From assembly GCA_964036195.1 (NCBI GenBank), contig OZ038453.1, forward strand, positions 8,447,469-8,511,468: a DNA stretch of 64,000 nt, read 5' to 3'. The position numbers were made by a program, and so were the translations under genes. The DNA is from Sphaerolaimus hirsutus (taxonomy: Eukaryota; Nematoda; Chromadorea; Monhysterida; Sphaerolaimidae). A model generated the notes under the pieces. That model worked only from the letters and a program-made list of their open reading frames with translations, was not told the origin of the DNA and ran no database searches. Shown here piece after piece: positions 28,701 to 37,725 of this stretch. The stretch's first letter is position 1; every line of letters begins with the position of its first letter.

Positions 28701-28919
28701 ACGAGTTGACAGTTGAGAGTTGACACTCTCAGCTGTGTGAACTGAACGAGGACCCGTCACAATAGGTCCTTCAACTACACGGTTTCTCGGGTGCCACGCC
28801 ATTTGTAAATTTAAGTTTTCCACAAAGCGTAAAGCTGCCGAATGTGGTGCAAATGGCGGTACACCCTCCCCCGGATGTGCGCGCGTATGACGACGCGGCG
28901 GATCAGAACTATCTGACAT
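22731..28919 (-). CDS. gag-pol: Ty3/gypsy Gag-Pol polyprotein, 2,062 codons, intact
   Basis: One uninterrupted frame. Gag occupies about residues 1-700, with a knuckle-like CPRLGHAGHRVSQC near 625 that lacks the second cysteine of the standard CCHC. Protease: CRALLDSGCTRS near 856. Reverse transcriptase: FSAIDIRHGYYNV, LPFGTVNAGATFQ and TYIDDILV (about 1368). RNase H: LECDAS (about 1523), AELES, VYTDN. Integrase: HHCC zinc region HMGVYASHG...CTQC (about 1745), then HLDTIQ (about 1808), ITDRGTEY (about 1871), NGLVERMNR (the D-D-E triad), and a GPF-like FEGPFIIHEI near 2028. The domain order PR-RT-RH-IN is that of Metaviridae-type elements. Gag and pol share one frame, with no shift needed. Integrity suggests recent insertion. 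Confidence 0.93.
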   Translation of the reverse strand: MSDSSDPPRRHTRAHPGEGVPPFAPHSAALRFVENLNLQMAWHPRNRVVEGPIVTGPRSVHTAESVNSQLSTRYVLGSSPSVHTARGWYSGNYDTVSMVLSERHTAERYGPQTLTEPNVPNVQNVRPVTRGWHGGGMNMSTLSAGMAIDTEIHAPQPMPVLNNNCSYAQHYKPPNSAELERYARIDASVQRAAEERRHEHAQRQLTAPNRDKTGVTPVTRPYEYRGHTGNVNPQTKKPFVDLREGTESDGQGGVRSPNILDRLTRYAYSAVPAEKHVARRFDLQFCSAPIQPCCVVNTTTYFHQENLLKPVNFEKQMSAPEFCGAQNPKTPTPISNESSLLADVKECLTKLSDQLTDIKSPKVNLSTTQERDTRWMAKNLANLPSAYALKSNAENMQFWMLLKPHILDKIQIFKGKSDSLSFADWRRTVQTAVLSVPTPDLLPQFWQEIFASKVGGEAFKAMTALFPPEKMSEHETVLSALGDIFRDHSKTYSYVEWENAAMGRNETFVDFYLRLISKVPIEIKNSVKFDRVLIDNLVGNKIWSRFDDTRYDKFVVANFRSKYKDSDSQMNLVVQKIDDYFRQVKKSVSESKTFPNPRGTTPRVTMRNMLRESAIDPWCPRLGHAGHRVSQCRLAQRENSNPPPFFNRPQTSPNILPGLTNKSEGYGQVRKFGPANTHDITLTRKTDAKMATEVPTDIQNDKFDNLNSEVTDSQDENRDDHRDGDEKYDAYCAEFRHRLVQMYDHNPGQFARWQHSHFIRKTFSNIQMPMRGVSPHSSMTSLNMIQTPMISEFNDERQTPCATDLSEKTLMFSDEIKIPCCAFSMVGENQKLCIRVAPSNGPQIHATVKIENIPCRALLDSGCTRSIIPIKFLKQLTDRLDWDINEIIHPTDVILRMVSGETKSGALRETSLHVEHTSPFDSVSRRVLVTFLVNTIDGALNEILLGTDIMPFLKLSWLIPLTMDKSTDFKLPTDDKLASNIVANERNFKKFISEKLFASRDIFVPANAVHTLQVKYPKKPAGVSTISWKSSFALYSNSDVETPFSLYNTAVAASESNKAYLQLFNSSNAPLKIKKGDILAICDVYPNFCNFQQGKHFHKMLNDKNVMSLFGIHCVPLVTAAKAIILPQPPTSQFDAPPKCTESVPVTHAERFQFILKNLPNKNRISLPENDQKLFEKLLFDFHDVFSCHEYDVGKTPLIKHKILTDPNQPPIKQSVQYEAKRHRDFIQKNVAAMLKEGIIEASDGPWASPITIAPKGTDNFRFCVDFKLVNLVTKIDSYPLPRIGELLAELSGNTIFSAIDIRHGYYNVELADEETRERTSFVCSLGQYRYTRLPFGTVNAGATFQRMMSLMISGLNENLSRPWCKTYIDDILVCSSTIPEHLIHLTRLFERLRWANLKMQPAKCNLFASELKYLGHQISAEGVSPTPSRVAAMTEQPKVHFKQDLRRFLGKCVYYSHFIPNYSTVSAPLYSILSGTFPKHGQTPFQWTDEMLTSWDLLKHLITNPPILRHPTYHDDRGFVLECDASAVGLGAVLSQMGDDKKLHPISFISKRLSHPHTKFSAAELESLCICWAIRRLADYIEGQKLTVYTDNSGIQQILKSPSNSKLERWATWMQDKVTHFIHKPGEMNKVADALSRNPIDETKTFGEDELTIPTNIVKGIAASSVCVDPSPFSGTSLNWENIQNNDPELSVIIDAIKNKTQTFVDALLIENILYCKAPIQPSHFAIWPPKTWQHACLVQAHMGVYASHGSQQRTLHLLCEYFAWPGMKTDIIEFCTQCSHCMTFKPHRLHPAPLGFVDSPSQPFEVIHLDTIQICSNNSKSKVLVAVDALTRYTIAVPISSLHATVLAKAVLKHIFLVFGAPRIIITDRGTEYCNSEIRSLCTKFGVEHKPVLTRNPEANGLVERMNRQIRMMMTSCVQDYPTCTWKDLLPMAILKHNLAMNKVTGCCPFFLIFGYLPHWNLFYVAAKNLDVNEARSLAQNLSNKNKLKYKRYFDQKNAILMHPGESVMVRNFSNDKFSPKFEGPFIIHEIKGPNLLLKSNEDGNFFTVPQRHTWKLAHK

Positions 28920-29080
28920 ACCGGTACTGATGACGTGCGAACAATACCTTCACTCTAACTGGGTGTTGTAGTTCCCCAGGTCGTCCACCATGAAGAACTG
29001 AAGAGTCGACCGGTGATGAAGGATTTGGTTTATTCGTGGTGCAGCATCAGTCCCGATTTGTGGCCCAAGTGGGCTTTAAA

Positions 29081-30826
29081 TTACATAAAATAAGATGGAA
29101 AATCATCGCGCAAATCACTGGATCTAACACCATTGTCGCTCAAATTTTTCAATAGTTCGTGTTTAATATTTGATGTTCCAGGTGATTTGCCATTTGCCAG
29201 TTTTTTCAAGGCGATGTTCAGCTCATGCATTTCTATAGGTGCCGTCAAAGCGTCATGTTCTGACTTGTTTACAATGTCGCGGCCTCTCCATTCCATGCAA
29301 TTCATCAGCGATTTGTCCTGCCCCGGGTTTGGTGTCATTATGTCCGACCATACTGATGACAAAACTTCATTCATTTCAAAATTTTCGACCATTTTTCCAT
29401 TTTTGTGCTTCAGGGCAAAAGTCGAAACTCCCGGGGATTTTGCCACTTTCAACACACGAAATAGATCGATAGCTGCTTTTGATTTTGCCATTTTGCCATA
29501 GCGTGAGGATGATTCTTTCTCATTTTTCCACTGTTTATACCTGTTTAAACGCGCCCTATCTAATTGCAGTTGCAGTAGTGACGCCCGGCTCCCTCCAGAA
29601 TTTTTCACTTTACGTCGCGATTTATTTACAATTCGCAGTAATTTAGCCAAATATTTGTCCGATTTTTGTGTTGTTTTAGTGCGTGAAGGGACAGTTATCT
29701 CCGCAGCAGAGTGAATTGCATCTAGCAACCCCCTGTGATCACCTGCCAATACCTCCATTGTCAAAATTTTGTCCAAATTTTCTTGGAACTTGGCAAAATG
29801 CTCCTTTGTCCGGAGATTCCAATCAGGTTTCTTTTCGGCCGGTTTATTCACAAATGGTTCCACAGCAACTGCTAGATGTATTGGCAGGTGGTCACTACAT
29901 AGTAGCGCCCCATTTTTCGGTTCCATTACCTCTCCCACTATGTCGCGGATTGCGTTGCCCTCTAAGAAAATCAAGTCCAATACCGATTTGCAATTTACGC
30001 GTTTAAATGTCCATAGTCCTGCCAAATACTCATTTTTTGGCCATAGACCCATACCGCGGTACCATGCACATACTTGTCGACCGGTCAAATTGGTGCTTGG
30101 AAAATTGCCAGGTACATCGCTGCCCACGTGACCGTTGAAGTCGCCGGCGATGACAAACGAGCTGCCCTTGTCGCGGTGCAAAGTGACAACACTTGATAGG
30201 TGACTTAAGATCTTGTCATTCAGTACCTTAAATTTGTCATGTTTCAAAGCTTTTCCGTTATTTTCTAGGTAAACTAGGCATAGATATAGTTTGCTTTTGC
30301 CTAAATTAATCATCACGTGCATCACATGTTGAGAAATTTCCATGTCCGATGAAATGCCCATAAATAGCCCAGCCAAGCGTTTTCGTGTGTAAATAACCAT
30401 TCCGCCCGCAGCGCCCTTTCCACATTTTGCTGGTTTGTGGATGGCATGTCTATCATATTCAGGGTTAGATGGGAGATCGGCATTTGTTTTTGACTGAGTT
30501 TCACACATCATGATAACATCATGTTGGCATGTTGCCAAAAGTTCTGTGATGCCAGCATTATTGGATAGGGCGCTGCGTACGTTGTGATAATAAATAGTGA
30601 CCGTGCTTGTTAAAATTGTTAACGCTCCATTAGTAGTGTCCGAGATCATGCCGGCATTTTTATTCAACAATACGGTGTCAGGGGTAGCACCAGAGACCTG
30701 ACACAAATTTACAAAAATAATCGTGGAAAAAATAGCCAATTTTCCCGCGCGCGTCGAGCACAAACTGCCGGTATAACGAAAAAAGAAAATTCCAACACAG
30801 TTTTTCGAGATCAAGTCAAAAATCAA
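29081..30826 (-). pseudogene. LINE ORF2, 5' part: AP-type endonuclease and start of reverse transcriptase
   Basis: The 581-codon frame carries APE-endonuclease landmarks in order: YYHNVRSA (about residue 82), MMCETQ, GAAGGMVIYTR, AGDFNGHVG (about 228), LDLIF, and SDHLPIHLAV (about 307), the conserved Asn, Glu, Asp-Asn and Asp-His catalytic residues. A linker follows, then LKKLANGKSPGTSNIKHELL (about 548), the opening motif of LINE reverse transcriptases. Reading then meets a stop at the boundary with the gypsy element. The enzyme nicks target DNA to prime reverse transcription. The remainder of the RT lies beyond the insertion at 21,465-19,588. Confidence 0.85.
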
Positions 30827-30973
30827 ATAAAAAAACGGCCAAAAATCACTCCATGTCCATTCACAGCTTATTTGTCGCGGGGCCTGTCTGCAGGGGGGGG
30901 GGGGGTTACTTGTTCACCAAATTTCGGGGTAACGCATTGTAAGTGCAACTCGCAAAGAGATGGCCGTATCCCG

Positions 30974-33900
30974 CTACGTAGCTCGTTGTATACTCCCCCC
31001 CCCTGGTGCGAACCAGTGTCTTTTCCTGTTGTATCGGAGTCGGTAGCCCTTTCCGCAGAGTGTCGCGGATGTTTGCCAAGTGGCTCTCGATTTCCATTTC
31101 GTGCTGGTGGTTGAGTCTGAGTGGGTTTGCGTGATTAATGTTGTATTTCGTGTTAAAAATGTCTGCATTTGTGGCATTTTGCCAAGGTAATTGACCCACT
31201 CATAAATGTCCAATGACGCGTTTATCACAATTTCCCGAGCCAGTTGAATGTTAAAACAGTGGGTAGGATGCAAACCATCATCAGCTACGGACATCAGAAA
31301 AGCCGCCCAGGGTGTTTTTTTGTCACCGGGCAGGAAGGCGCAGGCATTTTCGAGAAGCGAGTCAATCATGGGCAGAAATTTCACTCTAGACATCCGCGAA
31401 AAATGTTCCAGCAAAGTGTCCTCGAAAATGCCCAAGTATTCCCACATGTAGAAAAGCTCGGTGGGCGCACTGTGCTGCACCTTGTGGCCGCACAGAATAG
31501 GGTGGATCATGGACACGTAGATGCGAGTTTCTTTCATGCCATTAAAATCGAGCCAGTCAAGCAAATTTGCCAGCATACGCCACAGCGGCGCGAAAAAATA
31601 CTCGCGCCAAAAGATCGACCTATCCGCATCACTGTTCATATTGTCCCAATATTCTAGGGCCGCGAAATCGAGTATAGTACGCAGCACCAGGAAGTCAAAT
31701 TTGCATGGTAAAAGACATTGCGTGATAACTGGGACAATTGTCCCCAAGCGCCTCCCAGTGAACAAGGCGCCAGTGGAGTAGATACATGGTGTCATGTTGC
31801 GCCTTAGAGACATTGCTTTCAATGTGGAAGCCAACCCTCTGATGCACGAATCGCCAATGATCAGCGCCGAGAGTTCTGAGTCATCATCCAAGTGCACGGT
31901 GCCCTCCGACATGGTTACATGAACAGCGGGATCCGTGTTTATCGGTGCTCTAAACGGAAGCGCAGCACCGGGAAACACTGGTTCGTAGATCAAGCGAATT
32001 GCCGATGTTAAAGATAGCTTTACAGCATCATTTTTCAGGTCAACGTAAGCCAGTTTACTAATGTCAACATCGCCTCCAAAAATGTACAAAGTGATGTCTT
32101 TTGGCAATTTTTCGACGGTTTCGCAGCTCAGCGCTGACATTGGCAGACCGCGGGTGGCGATCCAGTTTGTTTGCACGCGTGCACCACGTATCTGCTCCAG
32201 CAACAACATGTTTACCCTTTCAAATGTTGATATCAGAAAAGTCATGTCCCCCGGGAAATTTGTGTCAATAACCCAACAAACATGATTTGCGCCGGTCCGT
32301 TTTGTATCATCCCCGCTGCCCTGCCGCCCAGCGCGGCGAGATGTGCGGTCGCTTTTGTGCCATCGGTTGTCGCCGCGGCGCTCCGGAGTGCGGCTGCGCT
32401 GCCGCCGCGGCACATAGCTACTGTGCGCGCGATCCGTAGACGACGCTGCACCAGGGTCGGTGTGCACCGTGCGGCCGCGGTTGTCAGTTGCCAGAAGTTT
32501 GGGCGCCACGGGCTGCGTCAATTTCGAGATGGTTATAAAAGTCAAGTCATGTTTAAAAACTCCTCTATGTATAATTTTATCTACCAGTTTAGGGGGTTGT
32601 CCTTGGAGATAATTATAGCGGATTTTGTGGCCCGGTTTCTGCCAATCTATTGACCACACTCCCTGTTCACAAAACGCAGTAAAAGTCTTGTCGTTGCTAC
32701 GGCCCTCGCGATGTGACTCGACGTAGTCACCACGTGCCAGTAGGGTGTCGCGCTCGGCAGTCAGAGCGGCGCCAAAGAGGTTGCGATAGTACTGGCCGAA
32801 TTCCGGACGTGTGAAATCCTCCATGGAATTCTGTGATGAAATTTTCGCCCCGTATACTGAGCATCTAACCCAGATTAAACAACCCCGGAGATAACCATGT
32901 ATACTAACCCTCAAATCGAACTTTTCAAAGCCGAGCAATAGTTGTGATCTAAAGTCCCCCAAATTTTTAGGGTGCTCGCCGCACCCGCGGATGACTAGCA
33001 GGACTTGTTGACCATTTTCCATTTTCTGCAGGCGAGTGACCAGCGCGGCGTAGCTTCTGTCACATTCTAATGTGGTGCGGATAACGTCTCTCAAGGCTTT
33101 GTAAGCGGGTGTGTTCTGCGCCTGAGTTGGGATGAACAAGCAGTAATAATCGATTATATTGCGTTGTTGTCTACTATCATTCACCCACACGCAAGTTTGG
33201 TCGCTTGCCATTTTTATTTGCCATTTTTCCGAATTTCTCGCATTACCATGTTTAATCCCATTAATATCACCCGAAAAAGCTGTGACCCATATAAAAATGT
33301 CAACATTAACCTGTGCCATGTTGAAAATGTCGCAACTCGGGAACCATGCGCCGACACGTGGTAACGTGGCCCATACGCGCTGGGCACCTTGATACCAAAT
33401 GCGAAAGTTGAGGTCCCATCCGTCGATATTGTGTGGCTTGTAGGTCTTGCGAACGACGTCGATCTGGCGCATGTCGTCGCCGGACAGCTCGAGGTACTCG
33501 GCTGTCATGTGCATCAGGGCGGTGAGCATACACTGGTGTCGAACCTCAATGCCGCCGATTTGCATGTCTATATTATACGGGGCGATCATGGATAGCGGGT
33601 CTCCAACTTCAAAGACGCCGATCAAAATATCCTTAGAAATGTCGCGGCGGCCATGCGGTTCACCGGACGCTGGTTTCGTGTTTACAGCGTGTCATAGAAG
33701 GGGCAGCAGCATGTTTAACGTAACGCGTTTATCACCTTCGCCGGCGTCGACGCATGACTCGACCTCGTGTAGCAGGCTTTGAAGCTCGTGGGCAGCTACT
33801 CCGGTCTTCTCTTCCGCGCCAGGCACATTTTTCACACTTTCGGCATCCTGCCAAAAATTTTGCGAGTTTACACACAGAGTAGCGTGGTAATCGGCGAGGT

Positions 33901-34198
33901 ATAAGGTCAATAGAAAAATAGTCAACGAACAAAAGTAAAACAACGTAAAACAACCCTGACGTTTAACTGTTCTCACCTCCCAGTTTTCCTCCTCATACCG
34001 ACGTTTCTTCACGTTTGCGTCCACAGGCATTTTGTCGTCGGAGTTCGACATCACGCTGCCGCTGCTGCTGACGTCAGACAGGCCGGCTGGTGGTCTACTC
34101 GTGTTAAAAGCAGGACTACAAGCCTTGTCCGACAGGAGTATTATCGGCCGACGATTTTTGTGCGCTTGTGGAGGCCACCGCGGAATGGATGACATCAA
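30974..34198 (-). pseudogene. LINE ORF1 protein with SGNH/GDSL esterase-like region (one in-frame stop)
   Basis: The frame runs 34,198 to 30,974, about 1,075 codons, interrupted only by TGA at 33,692-33,694. The longer part below the stop has 883 codons from a near-cognate start. An Arg/Ser-rich basic stretch (RRQRSRTPERRGDNRW) lies near residue 560. IIGDSCIRG near residue 780 and DGLHPT near residue 974 match SGNH-hydrolase blocks I and V, the catalytic Ser and Asp-His, at a spacing typical of that fold. Esterase-type ORF1 is known in CR1-like retrotransposons; membrane or RNP roles are proposed. The first 170 codons also contain a GAG/GTGAGA...GGCAG pair bounding an in-frame 129-nt intron-like segment. 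Confidence 0.75.
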
Positions 34199-34416
34199 AT
34201 GCAGAAAGTTGGCACGTGTCCAAGGTTAGAAACTCCTAAGAATCTGGTCGAATCTGGGTAAGTGGAGGCGTTATTGGGATTCGTGGAAACAAAACACGTT
34301 GATAATCAAGGTTTCACAGGCTCCGGAGGGCCCTGTGCTCTCACCACACCATTTCGCGTTCGTGTCAAGCAAGAAAAATTTTGAACAATTTTTCTTTTTT
34401 TCGAGGGGCCAAGATT

Positions 34417-35158
34417 GTACTTCTGGAAGCACAATCTTGAACAGTGACCTTAGATTGCAGATCGGTACTTCTGGAAGCACAATCTATCTACCGATCTAGA
34501 ATGAAAGAAATTGTTTTGCTGAAAGTACCGATGTCAGATCGGTACTTTCAAATGCACAATTTTTTTCGGTAATTCTGCATGGAAATCGGTCCTTTTATTT
34601 GCACAGATTTTAAAGTTTTTTTTAGCAATGTAGATCGGTACTTTTAGAAGCACACATTATAAAAAAGTTTGTTTTTCATCAAAATCAAGCCAAAATGGTA
34701 ATTCTTAAAGTACCGATCTGCATGTAGATCGGTACTTTTATTTGCACAATATTGAAAATGTTGATTTTTGTGCTGTAGATTGGTACTTTCTTCTACTGAT
34801 TGCAGACAAAAAGTTGTCTTGAATAGTGGCTTTAGATTGCAGATCAGTACTTCTTGAAGCACAATCTTGAATAGTGACTTTTGATTGCAGATCAGTACTT
34901 CTTGAAGCACAATCTTGAATAGTGACTTTTGATTGCAGATTGGTACTTCTTGAAGCACAATCTTGAATAGTGACTTTAGAATGCAGATTGGTACTTCTGG
35001 AAGCACAATCTTGAATAGTGAATTTAGATTGCAGATCGGTACTTCTTGAAGCACAATCTTGAATAGTGACTTTTGATTGCAGATCAGTACTTCTTGAAGC
35101 ACAATCTTGAATAGTGACTTTTGATTGCAGATCGGTACTTCTTGAAGCACAATCTTGA
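34417..35158 (-). repeat. 48-bp satellite array 1, right part, with inverted edge segment
   Basis: Resumes the monomer at GTACTT after the LINE, runs to 34,495, then passes through a divergent segment with two head-to-head inversions (palindromes centred near 34,536 and 34,727). It returns to uniform 48-bp monomers from 34,811 to 35,158. The divergent segment matches, inverted, the right edge of the 42-57 kb array. Confidence 0.9.
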
Positions 35159-35232
35159 AGCCAAGCGCCAAAAGCGCTTTTTGCTTTGGTGCTAGCGCCA
35201 GGTGCCAACGCCATGGCGCTTTTCCATCACTA
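35159..35232. repeat. GGCGCC-rich repeat truncating the satellite
   Basis: GCCAAGCGCCAAAAGCGC through GGCGCTTTTCCATCACTA, of the TAGTGATGGAA group. It abuts the last satellite monomer. Confidence 0.5.
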
Positions 35233-35606
35233 GTCATATCATTCTGACATGATGCTATGGTTTCCAATATGTTTGAAACCGAAATACTGAAACCCTGAAT
35301 TCCAAGGCCACAGATGATGTTTGATATCATAAATTGGCGCGCCGCCAAAACGTTCCAGCAGGAATCGAAAAATCAGGTGCACGTCTCAACAATCAGTGCA
35401 CGAAAAATCAGTCTCCCAGCGCCAAATGCATTTGCAGAATAATAAGTCAGCTGCGGCAGCCAAAAGCGTAAGTTCTTTTTACAAATTACCCATATAGAGA
35501 TCGCGATAACTGTTACAATCATTGAACAACACAACCTCATCCAGTTCGGCCAGTTCTACCTCATCCATGTCCAGCACCTTGGGCCATTTTAAAGAAAAAT
35601 TAGAAC

Positions 35607-35810
35607 TCATTGGTGCACCACACACTCAAAATTGGCAAGGGCAGTTTGATCGTTTTTTATTTAAGCCAATTCTCAAGTCGATTCAGACGATTTTATTTAC
35701 AACCAAAGCTGAAAAACTACTGAAATTCGGTTCGGTTCAGAAGATTTTAAATTTCACCCCTCTTTTTATTCTGACCTTGCCAATTTTGAGTGTGTGGTGC
35801 GCCATTTTGA
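35607..35810. repeat. Inverted repeat (TGCACCACACACTCAAAATT)
   Basis: GTGCACCACACACTCAAAAT (about 35,613) reappears inverted as TTTTGAGTGTGTGGTGCGCC (about 35,783). It is a small foldback element. The Ser-rich plus-strand frame that overlaps it (35,522-35,824) is not convincing as a gene. Confidence 0.6.
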
Positions 35811-35935
35811 CTCCAGCAATTTAGATTTTTTCAAAATCGGTCCATTAAAGATCATCTTTTCCCAACCCCAGAACTGAACCAAGCGTACTCAATTTTTTTT
35901 ACCCATCTTATAACCCTCAATCCAAATCCCCTTAC

Positions 35936-36030
35936 TAAGATCTTGCCGCCACGACTACGTCAATTTGAAACGGAATGTGAATGCAGCCAAGTGGTGACAT
36001 AGTGGACAGCGGAGGAGGTCCCATCATCAG
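35936..36030 (-). CDS. Possible single exon, unrecognised protein
   Basis: Between a GATACAG acceptor and a TTA/GTAAGG donor the minus strand reads LMMGPPPLSTMSPLGC then IHIPFQIDVVVAARS (95 nt, phase 0 to 2). Both sites are good and the peptide looks protein-like. No partner exon was found and the family is not recognised. Confidence 0.3.
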
Positions 36031-36099
36031 CTGTATCGAGACCTCCTAGGTATTTGTGTTCTGTCTAACCAGGGGTAGGAATGGAAGTAGCTATCTATC

Positions 36100-37135
36100 T
36101 ACCCTAAATCCTCAAATAAGACCCCAGGGGCCAGATTTAATTCTCCCTACAGATTTGTAGGGTAGGGCGTACATTTGACAGATTTTTTAAAGTTTAGTTG
36201 CATCGATTCACATGCACTGAGAGTAAGGCGGTGCGTAAAATATAAGAAACCATCCCTTAAAGTTGCCAATATTGCAATATAACGTATATCACTTCGATTT
36301 TGGCACGGAAATCATGATTTCGTCATTTCTTGGCCATTGGCCAATTCGTTTTTTATTTTATTTTGTCAGACAGGTTACTCGCATAAGTCGCGCTTTTGTG
36401 TAGTCAGGTGGTCACTTTTTTAGTGTTCACTGCCAACAACTGAAACCATGAGGGCAGCGACAAGAAAGAAATGCATGCACGAGCATACAAAAGCGCGACT
36501 TATGCGAGTAACCCGCCCAACAAAATAAAATAAAAAACGAATTGGCAGACAGCCAAGAAATGACGAAATCGTGATTTCCGGGCCAAAATCGAAGTGATAT
36601 ACATCATATTGCAATATCGGCGACCTTAAGGGATAGTTTCTTGTATTTTACAAACTGCCTTGTTTGAGGTGCATGTGCGTCGATGCGGTGCATGTGCGTT
36701 GATGCGGCTGAACTTTAAAAAATCTATCGGGCGTACGCCCTACCCTACAAATCCGTAGGGAGAATTAAATCTGGCCCCTGGGCAGTTATTTTTTTCTCAG
36801 ACGTTTTGGAGGGGGGAGTTTTTCAAGGGGGTTATTTTTTTAATTCTTTATTCAACTTAATTCATTGCATGGATGTAATCTGTTAACTCATGTAATTCAT
36901 GTATTTAACTGTCCAACAACAGCAAAATGGTGCGTATACGCTGCATACACATCATTTATCTGCTGTCGCTGCTGTAGTCTAATATTCTTTTGAATTTTGT
37001 ATTGTATCATTGTCATCCAACGGGGGAGTTATTCAAGAGGGGGGAGTGATTTTTTCCCCGCTTTGCCAACAGGGGCGAGTTATTCAAGGGGGGGGGGGGG
37101 TTATTCAAGGCGGATCTTATTCGAGGATTTGCGGT
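36100..37135. mobile_element. CCTCAAATAAG-type element split by a long palindrome
   Basis: Left TACCCTAAATCCTCAAATAAG-like start, right CTTATTCGAGGATTTGCGGT. The right arm has GGGGAGTTATTCAAGAGGGG units. The 36,125-36,780 palindrome lies inside it. Confidence 0.65.
36125..36780. mobile_element. 656-bp palindrome with CAGGGGCCAGATTTAATTCT ends
   Basis: The two halves are inverted copies over roughly 270-300 bp each: CAGGGGCCAGATTT/AAATCTGGCCCCTG ends, GTAGGGTAGGGCGTAC/GTACGCCCTACCCTAC, ATTTCGTCATTTCTTGGC/GCCAAGAAATGACGAAAT. The centre is at about 36,440. CAGGG ends suggest a hAT-like foldback element, but the flanks show no clear 8-bp duplication. Confidence 0.85.
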
Positions 37136-37179
37136 ATCTCAGATTCGAACTTTTTTGCTACTATCCTCTAAACCCCTCC

Positions 37180-37420
37180 CCCAAATAGCCCTGCTATCTA
37201 AAGTGATTTTTGAGAAATTTTACTGTAATTTTCATTCAAACTCACTCAGCTTTATATTTTCACCTTCAAAATTAATGCTTATACGCCCATTTATAAGCCC
37301 TGAAACCCCCCCCCCAAAAACACACATTTTTTTCAGCTATCTATCCCTTCGCAGGAGCGATATGCCATCTATCCAACTGGAGGGTCAAAATTTAGAATAC
37401 CCCTGTGCCTGACAATGGTA
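37180..37420. repeat. CTATCTATCC-type repeat
   Basis: GATTTTTGAGAAATTTTACTG and CAGCTATCTATCCCTTCG motifs, repeated at 38,225-38,660, 59,815-59,875 and around 62,450. A dispersed family with C-runs; class unknown. Confidence 0.45.
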
Positions 37421-37725
37421 AACCCTGTGGAACAGACTTTTTTGTTTTCTCAAAGGATTTTTCTAATTTAAAGATGTTTTCTATAAAATAGTTTCTAATT
37501 TTCATTACATTTGATGCCACAAATAAATTCATGTGACATAGAAGTTTTAAATTCTGTTTTTAAGTTTTATATCCCTGATTGAAATCTGCTTCCTACCAAA
37601 GATACCTACCTTATTCAAAAATAGTCAAAAATATAACCTTCAAAAATGCGTTGACCAGGACCAGACCAGATTCAATCAGAACATAAGGCGCATGAAAAAT
37701 CGCTGCAATTATGCAAACAATTTGA

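Larger units (their letters stand above)
21466..29080 (-). mobile_element. Ty3/gypsy retrotransposon inserted in the LINE (LTRs not found)
   Basis: Contains an intact gag-pol frame (28,919-22,731), a leader upstream and about 1.2 kb of extra sequence downstream of pol. The leader holds ACGAATAAACC and, after TTCTTCA, TGGTGGACGACCTGG, which could be a primer-binding site. I found no matching direct repeat downstream, so paired LTRs cannot be shown; the 3' LTR may be lost or very short. The LINE RT resumes at about 21,465. Confidence 0.75.
19170..34416 (-). mobile_element. Non-LTR retrotransposon (LINE) inserted in the satellite and split by a gypsy element
   Basis: On the minus strand: 5' UTR (34,416-34,199), ORF1, ORF2 with an AP-type endonuclease and reverse transcriptase, and a 3' end at 19,170. 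GTACTT flanks the element (19164-19169 and 34417-34422). Removing the element rejoins a perfect satellite monomer (GATCG-GTACTT-CTGGAAG). ORF2 is interrupted between about 21,465 and 29,081 by a Ty3/gypsy element. It has an in-frame stop in ORF1 and at least two homopolymer frameshifts in ORF2, so it is probably inactive. The esterase-like ORF1 is known from CR1-like LINEs; the clade is not settled. Confidence 0.85.

Noticed and set aside
28921-29080. A 5' LTR of about 95 bp (TGTAATTTAAAG to TTCTTCA) for the gypsy element
   Set aside because: It has TG...CA ends and AATAAA, but no second copy was found downstream of pol; too short and unpaired to call.
35522-35824. Ser-rich plus-strand frame of 100 codons
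   Set aside because: Its middle is one arm of an inverted repeat that returns at 35,783. A possible upstream start exon (about 35,430-35,472, with a GTAAGT donor) has no matching acceptor.
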